DNA of 61,537 nt, taken from contig NZ_JACIGK010000027.1 in the NCBI RefSeq assembly GCF_014197915.1, positions 1 through 61,537 of the forward strand. The letters are read 5' to 3'. Origin of the DNA: Roseospira visakhapatnamensis. GTDB taxonomy: Bacteria > Pseudomonadota > Alphaproteobacteria > Rhodospirillales > Rhodospirillaceae. This document shows positions 43,033 through 51,974 of this stretch, piece by piece. Under the pieces are notes generated by a model. That model saw nothing but the letters and a program-made list of their open reading frames with translations, was not told the DNA's origin and searched no databases. Both the position numbers and the translations under genes were made by a program. How positions within the stretch are numbered: the first letter of the stretch is position 1; every line of letters begins with the position of its first letter.

Positions 43033-44057
43033 CGTGTCCATGTCCGTTGGTTGTCGCGCCACCAGGCCACCGTGCGGCCGATGCCGTCCTCGGGAGAGAT
43101 CTCGGCCCGCCAGCCCAGCAGCCGCTCGGCGCGGCCGCAGTCAAGACGCCGATGGCCGAGCGTGGTGGGCGCCTGGCCCTGGTGGACGATGCGGCCGGGG
43201 GCATGGCCGGCGGCCCGGCAGGCCCAGGCGGCCACCTCGCCGACGGTGACCGTGCGGCCGGCGCCGATGTTGAGCACCAGGGCGCCCTGACGCGCGTCGG
43301 CGTCGGTCTCCAGGTCGCGCCAGTGCTCGCGGCCCAGCAGGGCCACCACCGCGCGGGCGAAGTCGTCCACATGCAGGATGTCGCGGCTGACTTCCGGCGC
43401 GCCCCAGATCACGAACGGATCCTGGCGCTCCACGGCCTTGCGCACCAGGGCGGCGACGAAGTTGCTGCGCTGGGGATCGAAGCGGGCGTGCGGGCCGTAG
43501 ATATTGGCCAGCCGCAGCACGCAACAGGGGTGTCCGGTGGTCCGGCGCCACAGGCGCGCCAGACTCTCGCCGTAGCGCTTGGCCCAGGCGATGCCAAAAT
43601 GCGCGGGGGCCGGATCCCGGTTCAGGTCCAGGTCGTCCTCGGACAGCGCGCCCGCGTCGTCGGCGTACACGGTGGCGGTGCTGACGTAGACGAGGCGTTC
43701 CACGTCGTGGGCCGCCAGCGCCTCGAACGCCGCCATGTCCAGGGCCACGGCGTGGCGCGCCTGCTCCCACGGCCGCGCGGTCATGTCGGCGGCGCCGCCG
43801 GTGCGCGCGGCCGCCAGAACCGCCGTCCGGCAGCCGTCGGCCACCGCCCGCGCCGCGTCGGGGTCGGTCAGATCGGCGCGGACATAGGTCACCCTGGGAT
43901 CGTCGAGGAAGGCCCCGTCCTCGCCCCGATGCGGCACCCGAACCCGCACCCCGGGCGCGGCGTCCAGCAGGTGGCGCACCACGGCCGACCCTCCCAAGCC
44001 CGTGCCACCGGTCACCAGGACATCCGTCTCGTCAAGGAAAGGGCAGGCAACAGCCAT
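43029..44057 (-). CDS. NAD-dependent epimerase/dehydratase lacking the catalytic Tyr, first gene of the sugar operon
   Basis: This protein is 342 residues from the ATG at 44057 with GGAGAAG upstream; longer starts lack a ribosome-binding site. It is an extended SDR with VTGGTGLGGSAVVRHLL, VYVSTATVYADD and RLANIYGPHARFDP. The usual Tyr-x-x-x-Lys position reads IAWAK, so lysine is kept but tyrosine is replaced by isoleucine. This is the reverse of the substitution in the 39668-40639 paralogue. The nearest families are GDP-fucose synthase and UDP-sugar epimerases. The two defective-looking SDRs might complement each other as a heterodimer or act non-canonically. The operon promoter must lie in 44058-44239. 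Confidence 0.83.
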   Translation of the reverse strand: MAVACPFLDETDVLVTGGTGLGGSAVVRHLLDAAPGVRVRVPHRGEDGAFLDDPRVTYVRADLTDPDAARAVADGCRTAVLAAARTGGAADMTARPWEQARHAVALDMAAFEALAAHDVERLVYVSTATVYADDAGALSEDDLDLNRDPAPAHFGIAWAKRYGESLARLWRRTTGHPCCVLRLANIYGPHARFDPQRSNFVAALVRKAVERQDPFVIWGAPEVSRDILHVDDFARAVVALLGREHWRDLETDADARQGALVLNIGAGRTVTVGEVAAWACRAAGHAPGRIVHQGQAPTTLGHRRLDCGRAERLLGWRAEISPEDGIGRTVAWWRDNQRTWTR

Positions 44058-44239
44058 GACCAAGCTTCTCCGCATTCTGCGGGGGCGGTGCTCCGGATCA
44101 TGCCAGACCGACCACCCCATGGCCCAGACCATGGGGCGCCCGGCTGTCCGGTGCCGCACCAGGATTCCGCAGTCGGGTTAACAATGGGTGAGGGACCCGC
44201 ATTTTTGCATGCATCCGAAACGGACCGCTCCGCCGGCCA

Positions 44240-44395
44240 TCCTGGCCCAGCGTGCAGGCCGTGGCGTTCGCCACCCTGGACTGGGTCGACTGGTTCAACG
44301 CCCGCCGGCTTCTGGGACCGATCGGAAACATACCGCCCGCCGAAGCCGAGACCCGCTACTATCAGGCTCTGCGGGAGGTCGAACGGGCGGCATAG
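44240..44395 (+). pseudogene. fossil C-terminus of an IS3-family transposase
   Basis: Reading from about 44240 in one frame to the TAG at 44393-44395 gives WPSVQAVAFATLDWVDWFNA and then RRLLGPIGNIPPAEAETRYY. These are the conserved end of IS3-family OrfB integrases (EFATLEWVDWFNxRRLLxxIGxxPPAEAExxYY). Nothing recognisable of the DDE core is found upstream, so it is a truncated relic of about 50 codons. It lies between the sugar operon promoter and kdsD. Confidence 0.85.
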
Positions 44396-44551
44396 GACTC
44401 AAACAATCCTGCCTCCGGCAAACCCGGGGCGGGTCAGCGTGGTCCCAGGGCGTTTTCAGCGGCCGCCCATCCGTGATATCGAGGGCGGCTCAGGCACAAG
44501 GGCGGGCTGCGGCCCGGGCGCCCGGCGTTCACAGGAAAAGCACCCCGCATC

Positions 44552-45583
44552 ATGACGTCCCCCGTTCTTTCATCGAAGACAAGCGCGGCCCGCGCCGTGT
44601 CATCCGAGGTCGCGTCCGCGACCGCGACCGATATCCTGGATGTCGCCCGGCGCGTGCTCCGCGCCGAAAGCGAGGCCCTGGCCCACCTTGCCGAGTCCGT
44701 GGGGCCGCCGCTCGGCGCGGCCGTGTCGCTGATCCAGGGATGCAAGGGCCGGGTCACCGTCACCGGCATGGGCAAGAGCGGGCACGTCGGCCGCAAGATC
44801 GCGGCCACGCTGGCCTCGACCGGCACCCTGGCGCAGTACGTCCACCCGGCCGAGGCCAGTCACGGCGACCTGGGCATGGTCTGCCGTGACGATGTGGTCC
44901 TGGCCCTGTCCAACTCCGGCGATACGCCCGAGTTGAACGATATGATTGCCTACACCCGCCGCTTCGGAATCGGCCTGATTGGCTTGACCAGCCGCGCCGA
45001 GGGCGCCCTGGCCCAGTCCAGCGACGTCGCCCTGGTGCTGCCGCCGCATCGCGAGGCCTGTCCCCTGGGCCTGGCGCCGACCACGTCCACGACCATGATG
45101 CTGGCCCTGGGTGATGCCCTGGCGGTGGCGCTGCTGGAAGCGCGGGGCTTCTCGGCCCGGGACTTTCAGGTGTTCCACCCCGGCGGCCAGTTGGGGCGGG
45201 CGCTGTTGCGGGTGGCCGACCTGATGCACACCGGCGCGCGCCTGCCGCTGGTGACGGCCGATACCCCCATGTCGCGCGCCCTCATCGAGATCTCCAGCAA
45301 GGGATTCGGCTGTGTTGGCATCCTCGACGACACCGGTGCGCTGATCGGCATCATCACCGACGGCGACCTGCGGCGGCACATGGCCGATGGCCTGCTGTCC
45401 CGGCCGTCGGCCGCCATCATGACGGCGTCGCCCCGGACCGTGACCTCGACGACGCTGGCGGTGGAGGCCCTGCACCTGATGAATGCCAGCGACCGCCCGT
45501 TCATGGCCGTGTTCGTGGTGGACGATGGGAAACCGGTCGGCGTGCTGCACATGCACGACCTGTTGCGGGCGGGCCTGGCTTAG
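44552..45583 (+). CDS. kdsD: arabinose-5-phosphate isomerase KdsD (KpsF/GutQ family)
   Basis: This 343-residue protein converts ribulose-5-phosphate to arabinose-5-phosphate, the first step of KDO synthesis for lipopolysaccharide. The SIS domain (about 50-185) contains VTGMGKSGHVGRKIAATLAS, HPAEASHGDLGM and LSNSGDTPEL. Two CBS motifs follow (about 215-340; GIITDGDLRRHM and GVLHMHDLLRAG). Length and order match KdsD. It is followed by lptC after a 239-base gap that contains overlapping CCATGG palindromes (GGTCCATGGACC at 45732-45743). The context is typical for lipopolysaccharide genes. Confidence 0.93.
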   Translation: MTSPVLSSKTSAARAVSSEVASATATDILDVARRVLRAESEALAHLAESVGPPLGAAVSLIQGCKGRVTVTGMGKSGHVGRKIAATLASTGTLAQYVHPAEASHGDLGMVCRDDVVLALSNSGDTPELNDMIAYTRRFGIGLIGLTSRAEGALAQSSDVALVLPPHREACPLGLAPTTSTTMMLALGDALAVALLEARGFSARDFQVFHPGGQLGRALLRVADLMHTGARLPLVTADTPMSRALIEISSKGFGCVGILDDTGALIGIITDGDLRRHMADGLLSRPSAAIMTASPRTVTSTTLAVEALHLMNASDRPFMAVFVVDDGKPVGVLHMHDLLRAGLA

Positions 45584-45822
45584 ATCAAGATTGGTCGGCG
45601 CGGCGGCGTCCGGTGGGGGCGCCCGGCGTTGGCCCGTCCGCTTCAGGGCACCGGCGCGCGTCGCCGGTCCGGGCGTGGTCCGATGGTCCGGCCCGCGAGT
45701 CGCGATGCCCGCCGGCGGAGGCCCCGGCCACGGTCCATGGACCATGGACGACGGGCCATGCGGGCATGGACGGGCACGGGCCCAAGGGTGCCAAAGGGTA
45801 CCACAGTGGTGATGACCCCAAG

Positions 45823-46560
45823 ATGGTAGTGGATCGACCCGATCGAGGCCGCACGGGCGTTTCCCTGGACGCACCGGTGCCGGCGTCAACACCGGCGCCG
45901 GGCGGGCCGCATGGACGTGGCGGGCGACGCGGGGGCGTGACCCCGACCGAACCCGGGGCGACGCGGGGCTACTCCCGGTTCGTCACCCTGATGAAGATCC
46001 TGCTGCCCGGACTGGCCGCCGCCATCTTCGGGACGATGCTCGCATGGCCGCAGATCGCGGCGCGGACGGAGAGCTTCATGGTCGGTTTCGCGCAACTGGA
46101 TCCGCGCGAGACCGATCCCCGTACGCTGGTCAATCCGCGTTTTCATGGCCTGGACGATAAGGAGCAGCCCTACACCCTGATCGCCGCGTCGGCCGTGGAA
46201 GGGGCCGACAACCCCGACCGCGTGGACCTGATGCGGCCGCAGGGGGACATCCTGCTGCGGGAGGGCCGCTGGATCGCCTTGAACGGCCGGACCGGCGTCT
46301 ATTCGAAACTGGAGCGAACCTTGGACTTGAGCGGAGACGTGATCCTTTACAGAGACGACGGGTTCGAGTTTCAGACGGACCAGGCGCACGTGGACCTGCT
46401 GACCAGCGCCGCCCACGGCGACCAGCCGGTGAGCGGCCAGGGGCCGGACGGCACCATCCGGTCCGAGGGCTTCGAACTGGTGGACGGCGGCGCCGTGGTC
46501 CACTTCACCGGCCGGGCCAGGATGGTGTTGCGGGCCGACGGCGGGGGGATCGCGCCATGA
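45823..46560 (+). CDS. lptC: LPS export protein LptC
   Basis: This protein is 245 residues from the ATG at 45823. The start is not certain because no strong ribosome-binding site is visible. One membrane helix (about 53-73, ILLPGLAAAIFGTMLAW) anchors the protein, and a beta-jellyroll periplasmic domain follows (MRPQGDILLREGRWIAL and LERTLDLSGDVILYRDDG). LptC links the LptBFG transporter to LptA in the lipopolysaccharide bridge. The lptA start overlaps the stop (ATGA). Order kdsD-lptC-lptA-lptB-rpoN is a common alphaproteobacterial arrangement. Confidence 0.9.
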   Translation: MVVDRPDRGRTGVSLDAPVPASTPAPGGPHGRGGRRGGVTPTEPGATRGYSRFVTLMKILLPGLAAAIFGTMLAWPQIAARTESFMVGFAQLDPRETDPRTLVNPRFHGLDDKEQPYTLIAASAVEGADNPDRVDLMRPQGDILLREGRWIALNGRTGVYSKLERTLDLSGDVILYRDDGFEFQTDQAHVDLLTSAAHGDQPVSGQGPDGTIRSEGFELVDGGAVVHFTGRARMVLRADGGGIAP

Positions 46561-47516
46561 TCCCGGTGCCTCCCGGTCCGTCCGCGCCGTCCGGCCGCGC
46601 CGAGGCCGGCCGTGCCTCTCGGGGCGTCCTGCCGGCGCGCGCCGTCTTTGCCGTCCTCGCCGTCGCCTTGGGGCTCGCCGGGGCTTCGGCGCCGGCGATG
46701 GCGCAGACCGCCGCGCTGAGCGAAGGCGGCGACGCGCCCATCGAGGTGACCTCGGACGAGGGCATCGAGTGGCGCCGCGACGAAAAGCTCTACATCGCCC
46801 GGGGCAACGCCGAGGCGGTGCAGGGCGACGACCGGGTCTACGGTGACGTGCTCGTGGCCCACTACCGCGAGACGCCCGAGGGCGCGACCGAGGTCTGGCG
46901 CATGGAGGCGCGGGGCAATGCCCGCATCGTCACCCCCGACCAGACGGTCACCGGCGGCGTGGCCATCTATGAGGTGGACAAGGATGTCCTGGTGGTGCGC
47001 GGCGGCGACCTGCGCCTGAAGACCCCGACCGAGGTGGTCACCGCCATGGAAAGCCTGGAGTACTGGGGCGCCAAGCGCATGGCCGTGGCCCGGGGCGATG
47101 CCCTGGCGCGCCGTGCCAACGGCGATGTCATCCGCGCCGACGTGCTGACCGGATACTTCGGCGAGGCCGCCGCGACGGACGCGCCGGATGCCGCGTCCAG
47201 CGCCGCCGCCGGACCGGCCGGGGCCACCGGCGACCTGGAGCGCATGGAGGGGTTCGGCGAGGTGATGATCACCACCGCGAAGGAGGTTGTTCGCGGCGAC
47301 CGGGCAGTCTATGACGTGCCGGCCGGGATCGCCACCGTGGTCGGCGGGGTCACCATTTCCACCGAGACCGATCAGTTCGCGGGCGAGCGGGCCGTCATGA
47401 ACCTGAACACCGGGGTCAGTACCCTGCAGGGTGGTGCCGGCGACGGCCGGGCGCGGGCCCTGATCGCGCCCTCGCGCCCCGACGTCGACGACGGCGCGGG
47501 CGACGGCAGGCCCTGA
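46557..47516 (+). CDS. lptA: LPS export protein LptA
   Basis: This 319-residue periplasmic protein has a signal peptide ([19 protein letters not shown]). The OstA-like beta-jellyroll core (about 60-295) has [36 protein letters not shown] and [16 protein letters not shown] repeats. It is longer than Escherichia coli LptA (about 185 residues), with an Ala/Asp-rich insert (about 205-225), as is usual in alphaproteobacteria. It forms the periplasmic bridge carrying lipopolysaccharide from LptC to the outer membrane LptD. It is coupled to lptC by an ATGA overlap. Confidence 0.9.
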   Translation: MIPVPPGPSAPSGRAEAGRASRGVLPARAVFAVLAVALGLAGASAPAMAQTAALSEGGDAPIEVTSDEGIEWRRDEKLYIARGNAEAVQGDDRVYGDVLVAHYRETPEGATEVWRMEARGNARIVTPDQTVTGGVAIYEVDKDVLVVRGGDLRLKTPTEVVTAMESLEYWGAKRMAVARGDALARRANGDVIRADVLTGYFGEAAATDAPDAASSAAAGPAGATGDLERMEGFGEVMITTAKEVVRGDRAVYDVPAGIATVVGGVTISTETDQFAGERAVMNLNTGVSTLQGGAGDGRARALIAPSRPDVDDGAGDGRP

Positions 47517-47539
47517 TCAGCGGCGCGGGAGATCAGCCC

Positions 47540-48322
47540 TTGGAAGGCACGGTGGACCGGTACCTGGACGACAACGCCGCGACGGAGCCCCCGGTTCCCC
47601 AGGCGGGCCTGGCCGCGCGGGCGCTGGGCAAGCGCTATCGCCAGCGGCCGGTGCTGGACGCCGTGAACATCAGCGTGCGCCGGGGCGAGGCGGTCGGCCT
47701 GCTGGGACCCAACGGGGCCGGCAAGACGACCTGTTTCTACTGCATGACCGGCCTGGTGGTGCCGGACGCCGGGAACATCCTGCTGGACGGCGAGGACATC
47801 ACCGCCCTGCCCATGTATCGGCGCGCCCGCATGGGGATCGGCTACCTGCCGCAGGAGGCGTCCATTTTCCGGGGCCTGACGGTGGAGGGCAACATCCGCG
47901 CGGTCCTGGAACTGGTGGAGCGCAATCGCGGCGTGCGCGAGGACATCCTCGCCAATCTGCTCTCGGAGTTCTCCATCAGCCACTTGCGCAACAGCGCCGC
48001 CCTGGCGCTGTCCGGCGGCGAGCGGCGCCGGGTGGAGATCGCGCGCGCCCTGGCGACGCACCCCGGGTTCATCCTGCTGGACGAGCCCCTGGCCGGCATC
48101 GACCCGATCGCCGTCGGCGACATCCGCGACCTGGTCGCCCACCTCAAGCATCGGGGGCTGGGCGTTCTCATCACCGACCACAACGTGCGCGAGACCTTGG
48201 ATATTGTGGACCGCGCCTACATTCTTCATGAAGGTCGGGTTATGATGGAGGGACACCCTTCGGAGATCGTCGCCCATGAGGGCGTCCGTCGGGTGTACCT
48301 GGGAGACCGGTTCAGCCTGTAA
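47540..48322 (+). CDS. lptB: LPS export ABC transporter ATPase LptB
   Basis: This protein has 260 residues starting at TTG 47540, preceded by GGGAGA; no ATG fits upstream. It is an ABC ATPase with Walker [17 protein letters not shown], signature [15 protein letters not shown], Walker [15 protein letters not shown] and the H-loop [10 protein letters not shown]. The [18 protein letters not shown] segment is specific to LptB. It drives lipopolysaccharide extraction with LptFG. It is followed by rpoN 26 bases later. Confidence 0.95.
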   Translation: MEGTVDRYLDDNAATEPPVPQAGLAARALGKRYRQRPVLDAVNISVRRGEAVGLLGPNGAGKTTCFYCMTGLVVPDAGNILLDGEDITALPMYRRARMGIGYLPQEASIFRGLTVEGNIRAVLELVERNRGVREDILANLLSEFSISHLRNSAALALSGGERRRVEIARALATHPGFILLDEPLAGIDPIAVGDIRDLVAHLKHRGLGVLITDHNVRETLDIVDRAYILHEGRVMMEGHPSEIVAHEGVRRVYLGDRFSL

Positions 48323-48348
48323 CCATCCAGCGGAGGTCCTCGCACCGC

Positions 48349-49896
48349 ATGCCGCTCGCACCACGGCTCGATCTCCGGCAGACCCAGGCCCTGGTGATGA
48401 CGCCGCAATTGCAGCAGGCGATCAAGCTGCTGCAACTGTCGAACCTGGACCTGAGCGCCTACGTCGAGCAGGAACTGGAACGCAACCCGCTGCTGGAGCG
48501 GGACGATCGCGCCGCCTTCGAGGCCCCGGCGGAGCGCGAGGACACGCGCGCCGACGCCGGCGAGACCGCGATCCTCGACACGGTCGGTGGCGACGAGGCC
48601 GGCGCGCCGTCGCTGGACCAGGACTACAACACCGATCGCGACGAGGCCGGGGCCGGCGACATGGTGGGGCCCAACGGCGACGGCTCCGGACTGGATGCCC
48701 TGGGGCTGTCGGCCAGCAGTTGGGGCAGCGCCGGCCCGGGGGGCGGAGGGCACGGCTTCGAGGGGGACGAGCGCGGCCTTGAGGAGACCCTGGGAGACCG
48801 CCGCACGTTGCGCGATCACCTCGCCGAGCAGATCGCCGTGGACCTTCCCGACTCGGCGGACCGGCTGATCGGCACCTATCTCCTGGGGCTGCTGGACCCT
48901 TGCGGCTATCTCACGACGCCGCTGGAGGAGGTGGCCACGACCCTCGGCGCCCCGCTGCCGCGCGTCGAGCGGGTGCTGGCCCGCCTGCAGGCGCTCGACC
49001 CGCCCGGGCTGTTCGCCCGCTCGCTGCGGGAATGCCTGGCCCTGCAACTGGCCGACCGCGACCGGCTGGATCCGGCCATGCAGGCCCTGCTGGACAACCT
49101 GGAGATGCTCGGCCGCCGCGACATGGCGGGCCTCCTGGAGGTGTGCGGCGTCGATGCCGAGGACCTGCGCGACATGGTCGCCGAGGTGCGCGCCCTCGAC
49201 CCCAAGCCGGCGCTGCGCTTCGATGGCGAGCCCATCCAGACCGTGGTGCCCGATATCCTCATGCGCGCCAACCCGGAGGGCGGCTGGATCCTGGAACTGA
49301 ACGGCGAGACCCTGCCCCGGGTACTGGTCAACCGTCGCTACCTGGCCCGGGTCAACCGGGCCACCGCCGGCGACAAGGCGGCGCGGGGCTACCTGACGGA
49401 CTCGCTGCAGACCGCCAACTGGCTGGTCAAGGCCCTCGACCAGCGCGCCACCACCATCCTCAAGGTGGCCACCGAGATCGTGCGCCAGCAGGACGCCTTC
49501 CTCGCCCATGGCATCCAGCACCTGCGCCCCTTGATCCTGCGCGACGTGGCCGGCGCCATCGGCATGCACGAAAGCACGGTCAGCCGGGTGACCAGCAACA
49601 AGTACATCGCCACGCCCCGGGGCCTGTTCGAGCTGAAGTACTTCTTCACCCAGGCCATCAACAGCAGCGCCGGCGGCGAGGCCCATTCGGCGGAGGCCGT
49701 GCGCTTCCGCATCAAGGCCCTGATCGATGCCGAGCCGGCGGCGGCGGTGTTGTCCGACGACCGCCTGGTGACCCTGTTGCGGGCCGAGGGCGTGGACATC
49801 GCCCGGCGCACCGTCGCCAAGTATCGCGAGGCCATGCGCATTCCGTCCTCGGTGCGGCGCCGGCGGGAGAAGATGGCCCTGGCGGCGGACGAGTGA
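48349..49896 (+). CDS. rpoN: RNA polymerase sigma-54 factor RpoN
   Basis: This 515-residue protein has a ribosome-binding CGGAGG before its ATG. Region I is the Gln/Leu-rich RQTQALVMTPQLQQAIKLLQ. An acidic region II (about 45-145, Asp/Gly-rich) precedes the core-binding domain (about 150-330). The helix-turn-helix domain is ESTVSRVTSNKYIATPRG, and the RpoN box is ARRTVAKYREAM near residue 490. It recognises -24/-12 promoters and needs enhancer-binding ATPases, none of which is encoded here. Contrary to the usual order, rpoN is not followed by hpf/ptsN. The convergent ABC gene ends 9 bases away. Confidence 0.96.
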   Translation: MPLAPRLDLRQTQALVMTPQLQQAIKLLQLSNLDLSAYVEQELERNPLLERDDRAAFEAPAEREDTRADAGETAILDTVGGDEAGAPSLDQDYNTDRDEAGAGDMVGPNGDGSGLDALGLSASSWGSAGPGGGGHGFEGDERGLEETLGDRRTLRDHLAEQIAVDLPDSADRLIGTYLLGLLDPCGYLTTPLEEVATTLGAPLPRVERVLARLQALDPPGLFARSLRECLALQLADRDRLDPAMQALLDNLEMLGRRDMAGLLEVCGVDAEDLRDMVAEVRALDPKPALRFDGEPIQTVVPDILMRANPEGGWILELNGETLPRVLVNRRYLARVNRATAGDKAARGYLTDSLQTANWLVKALDQRATTILKVATEIVRQQDAFLAHGIQHLRPLILRDVAGAIGMHESTVSRVTSNKYIATPRGLFELKYFFTQAINSSAGGEAHSAEAVRFRIKALIDAEPAAAVLSDDRLVTLLRAEGVDIARRTVAKYREAMRIPSSVRRRREKMALAADE

Positions 49897-49905
49897 GACG
49901 CGCCG

Positions 49906-51186
49906 TCACTCGGACACCGACAGGGACCACCGCGCCTCCGGGGTCCAGTGCCCCCAGTGCCGGCTGGGGCCGCCGGTGACGCGCAGCGGCGGCAGCGGCT
50001 GGCGGGCCAGCGTGCCCGGCCCGTCGTGCAGCACCGCCACGCCATGCCAGAGGCCCGGGTTGAGGCGCGGTGCCGGCAGCGTCAGGCGGACCGTGACCGT
50101 CTGGCCGGCGTCGGCGGACAGGGGCGCGTCCGTCAGGTCGCTGGCCAGGCCGCTCACCCGGGTGCCGTCGGCGGCATAGAGCGGCACGCCGACGAACAGC
50201 GCCCGCGCCGGCGCGCGCAGCGGCGCCCGTAGCCGCAGGCCCAGGGGCGCGCCGAAGGGCCGCGTGTCCACCGCCGCCCCGCTGCCATCCGTCCAGGTCA
50301 GATCAAGGGGCCCCACCCGCGCCGCGTCGCGGTGAAACGGGCGCAGGAAGGCCGGGGGGCCGTCCGCCGCCGGCCCGGCCAGAGACGACGGGGTGCCGGC
50401 CGGGCTGGACGCGTCCGCGCCCTCCGCCAGTGTCCGGTACACCGACAGCCCCGTCTCGGTGGCGCCGTCGAAGGCCACGCGCCCCCGGTCCAGCACCACC
50501 ACGCGGTCGCAGAACCGGGCCACCTCGGCGAGATTGTGCGAGACCAGCAGGATGGCCGCCCGCTCCCGCACCACCATCATGCGCGCGAGGCACTTTTGCC
50601 GGAACGGGAAGTCGCCCACCGACAGCACCTCGTCCACCAGCAGCAGGTCGGGATCGCAGTGGGCGGCGATGGCGAACCCCAGGCGCAGGGCCATGCCGCT
50701 GGAATAGCCGCCGACGGGCCGCTCAAGGGCGTCTCCCAGACCACTGAAGGCGGCGATGGCCGGCGCGGCGGCGGCCATCGCCCGCCGGTCCCGCCCCAGC
50801 AGCGCGCCGACGGTGGCGATGCAGGCGTGTCCGCTCAGATGCGGGGCCAGGCCGGCCGTCAGGTCCATGAGCGTCGCCAGCCGTCCGCGCCGATGGACCG
50901 TGCCGGCGTCCATCGCCAGATGCCCAGCCGCCACCCGCAGCAGCGTGGTCTTGCCGGCGCCGTTCAGCCCCACCACGCCCACGGCCTCGCCGCGCCGCAC
51001 GATCAGGGACACGTCCTCCAGTGCCGTGACCACGCCCGGCCCTTCCGCCAGCGGCGCCGGGTCGCCGCCGGCCAGGACCCGCAGCACCTGCCGCCCCCAG
51101 GCGCGGCGATCGCGGGTCGGGGTCGCGGCGAAACGCCGGCTGACATCCCGCAGGGTCAACAGGGCGGCGGGATCGGCCGTCGTCAC
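49906..51186 (-). CDS. polysaccharide ABC exporter ATPase with C-terminal recognition domain (Wzt/KpsT type)
   Basis: This protein is 426 residues from GTG at 51186 (GTGA overlap with the permease stop). The ATPase domain (about 1-250) has Walker A GLNGAGKTTLL, signature YSSGMALRLGFA and Walker B LLLVDEVLSVGD, with an N-terminal AAWGRQVLRVL-type extension as in Wzt/TagH. The DEVLSVGD form after Walker B is characteristic of polysaccharide and teichoic-acid exporters. Residues about 270-426 form a beta-rich domain similar in position to the Wzt carbohydrate-recognition domain. It exports a surface glycan together with the adjacent permease. Confidence 0.88.
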   Translation of the reverse strand: MTTADPAALLTLRDVSRRFAATPTRDRRAWGRQVLRVLAGGDPAPLAEGPGVVTALEDVSLIVRRGEAVGVVGLNGAGKTTLLRVAAGHLAMDAGTVHRRGRLATLMDLTAGLAPHLSGHACIATVGALLGRDRRAMAAAAPAIAAFSGLGDALERPVGGYSSGMALRLGFAIAAHCDPDLLLVDEVLSVGDFPFRQKCLARMMVVRERAAILLVSHNLAEVARFCDRVVVLDRGRVAFDGATETGLSVYRTLAEGADASSPAGTPSSLAGPAADGPPAFLRPFHRDAARVGPLDLTWTDGSGAAVDTRPFGAPLGLRLRAPLRAPARALFVGVPLYAADGTRVSGLASDLTDAPLSADAGQTVTVRLTLPAPRLNPGLWHGVAVLHDGPGTLARQPLPPLRVTGGPSRHWGHWTPEARWSLSVSE

Positions 51187-51974
51187 GGGGCCATCTCCCG
51201 CAGGCGCGGCGCCAGACGGACGAAGGCGCGCCCGGTCACCAGCGCCAGCGCCACGCCGCCCAGGCTCCAGGCGGTGAGCGCCAGGCCCAGCCCGGCCGGC
51301 ACCGCGCCGTGCGCGGCCATGCTCCGCAGCACGTCGGTCCACAGCGCCAGGGGATTGAGCACCGTCACCGCCCAGGCCCAGGACGCGTCCGGCAGGGGGA
51401 ACAGCACCAGGCCCGGCAGCAGGGTCAGCCGCAGGGTGGTGGCCGCGCCCGTGGTCAGGTCGGGCCAGGGCACCGCCCACACCGCCAGCGCGAGGCCAAG
51501 GCCAAGCGCGAGCGCCAGGGCCAGCGGCAGCAGCGCCAGCGCGGCCAGCAGGCCCGGCGGGTCCAGGCCGCCGGCCACGGCCCAGGCCAGCGGCAGCAGG
51601 ACGACCCCGCGTGCCCCGCTGCGCTCCGCCGCCTCCAGCAGGCCGGCCAGCACCGCCGCCGGCGGCGCGTGCACATCGGCGCGATGCGCGCCGAGGCCCC
51701 GGGCCGGCGCGAGGATGACGTCGATGAGCAGGCTCCAGGTCAGGTACCCCAGGGCGGCGTAGGCCACGGCGGGAAGGCCGTCGGGCGGGGACGGCAGGGT
51801 CCCGGAGGCCACCAGCGGCAGATACACCAGCAGCGGCCCGAGCGGTGCTCCCCATGTCCCCGGACGACCCAGGGGATGCCGGACCCGGCGCGCCAGACGC
51901 GCCTGCCGGGCCAGGGCCCATCCGGCGCGACCGTGGTGATAGGCCGGGACCGTTTCCCCGCCGCGCGCGACCAT
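51183..51974 (-). CDS. ABC-2-type polysaccharide export permease (Wzm/KpsM type)
   Basis: This protein is 263 residues from the ATG at 51974 with an excellent GGAGGGAGA. An N-terminal cytoplasmic region is followed by about six membrane helices. These are Leu/Ala-rich, including a low-complexity stretch at about 150-180 (alternating Leu and Ala). GYLTWSLLIDVI and LNPLALWTDVLRS are typical of ABC-2 polysaccharide transporters. It works with the ATPase encoded downstream. No glycosyltransferase gene lies next to it, so the glycan cannot be identified. Confidence 0.83.
   Translation of the reverse strand: MVARGGETVPAYHHGRAGWALARQARLARRVRHPLGRPGTWGAPLGPLLVYLPLVASGTLPSPPDGLPAVAYAALGYLTWSLLIDVILAPARGLGAHRADVHAPPAAVLAGLLEAAERSGARGVVLLPLAWAVAGGLDPPGLLAALALLPLALALALGLGLALAVWAVPWPDLTTGAATTLRLTLLPGLVLFPLPDASWAWAVTVLNPLALWTDVLRSMAAHGAVPAGLGLALTAWSLGGVALALVTGRAFVRLAPRLREMAP

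Noticed and set aside
44058-44200. Sigma-54 promoter upstream of the sugar operon
   Set aside because: A partial GG/GC-like match on the minus strand does not keep the invariant GG-N10-GC spacing with the expected flanking bases.
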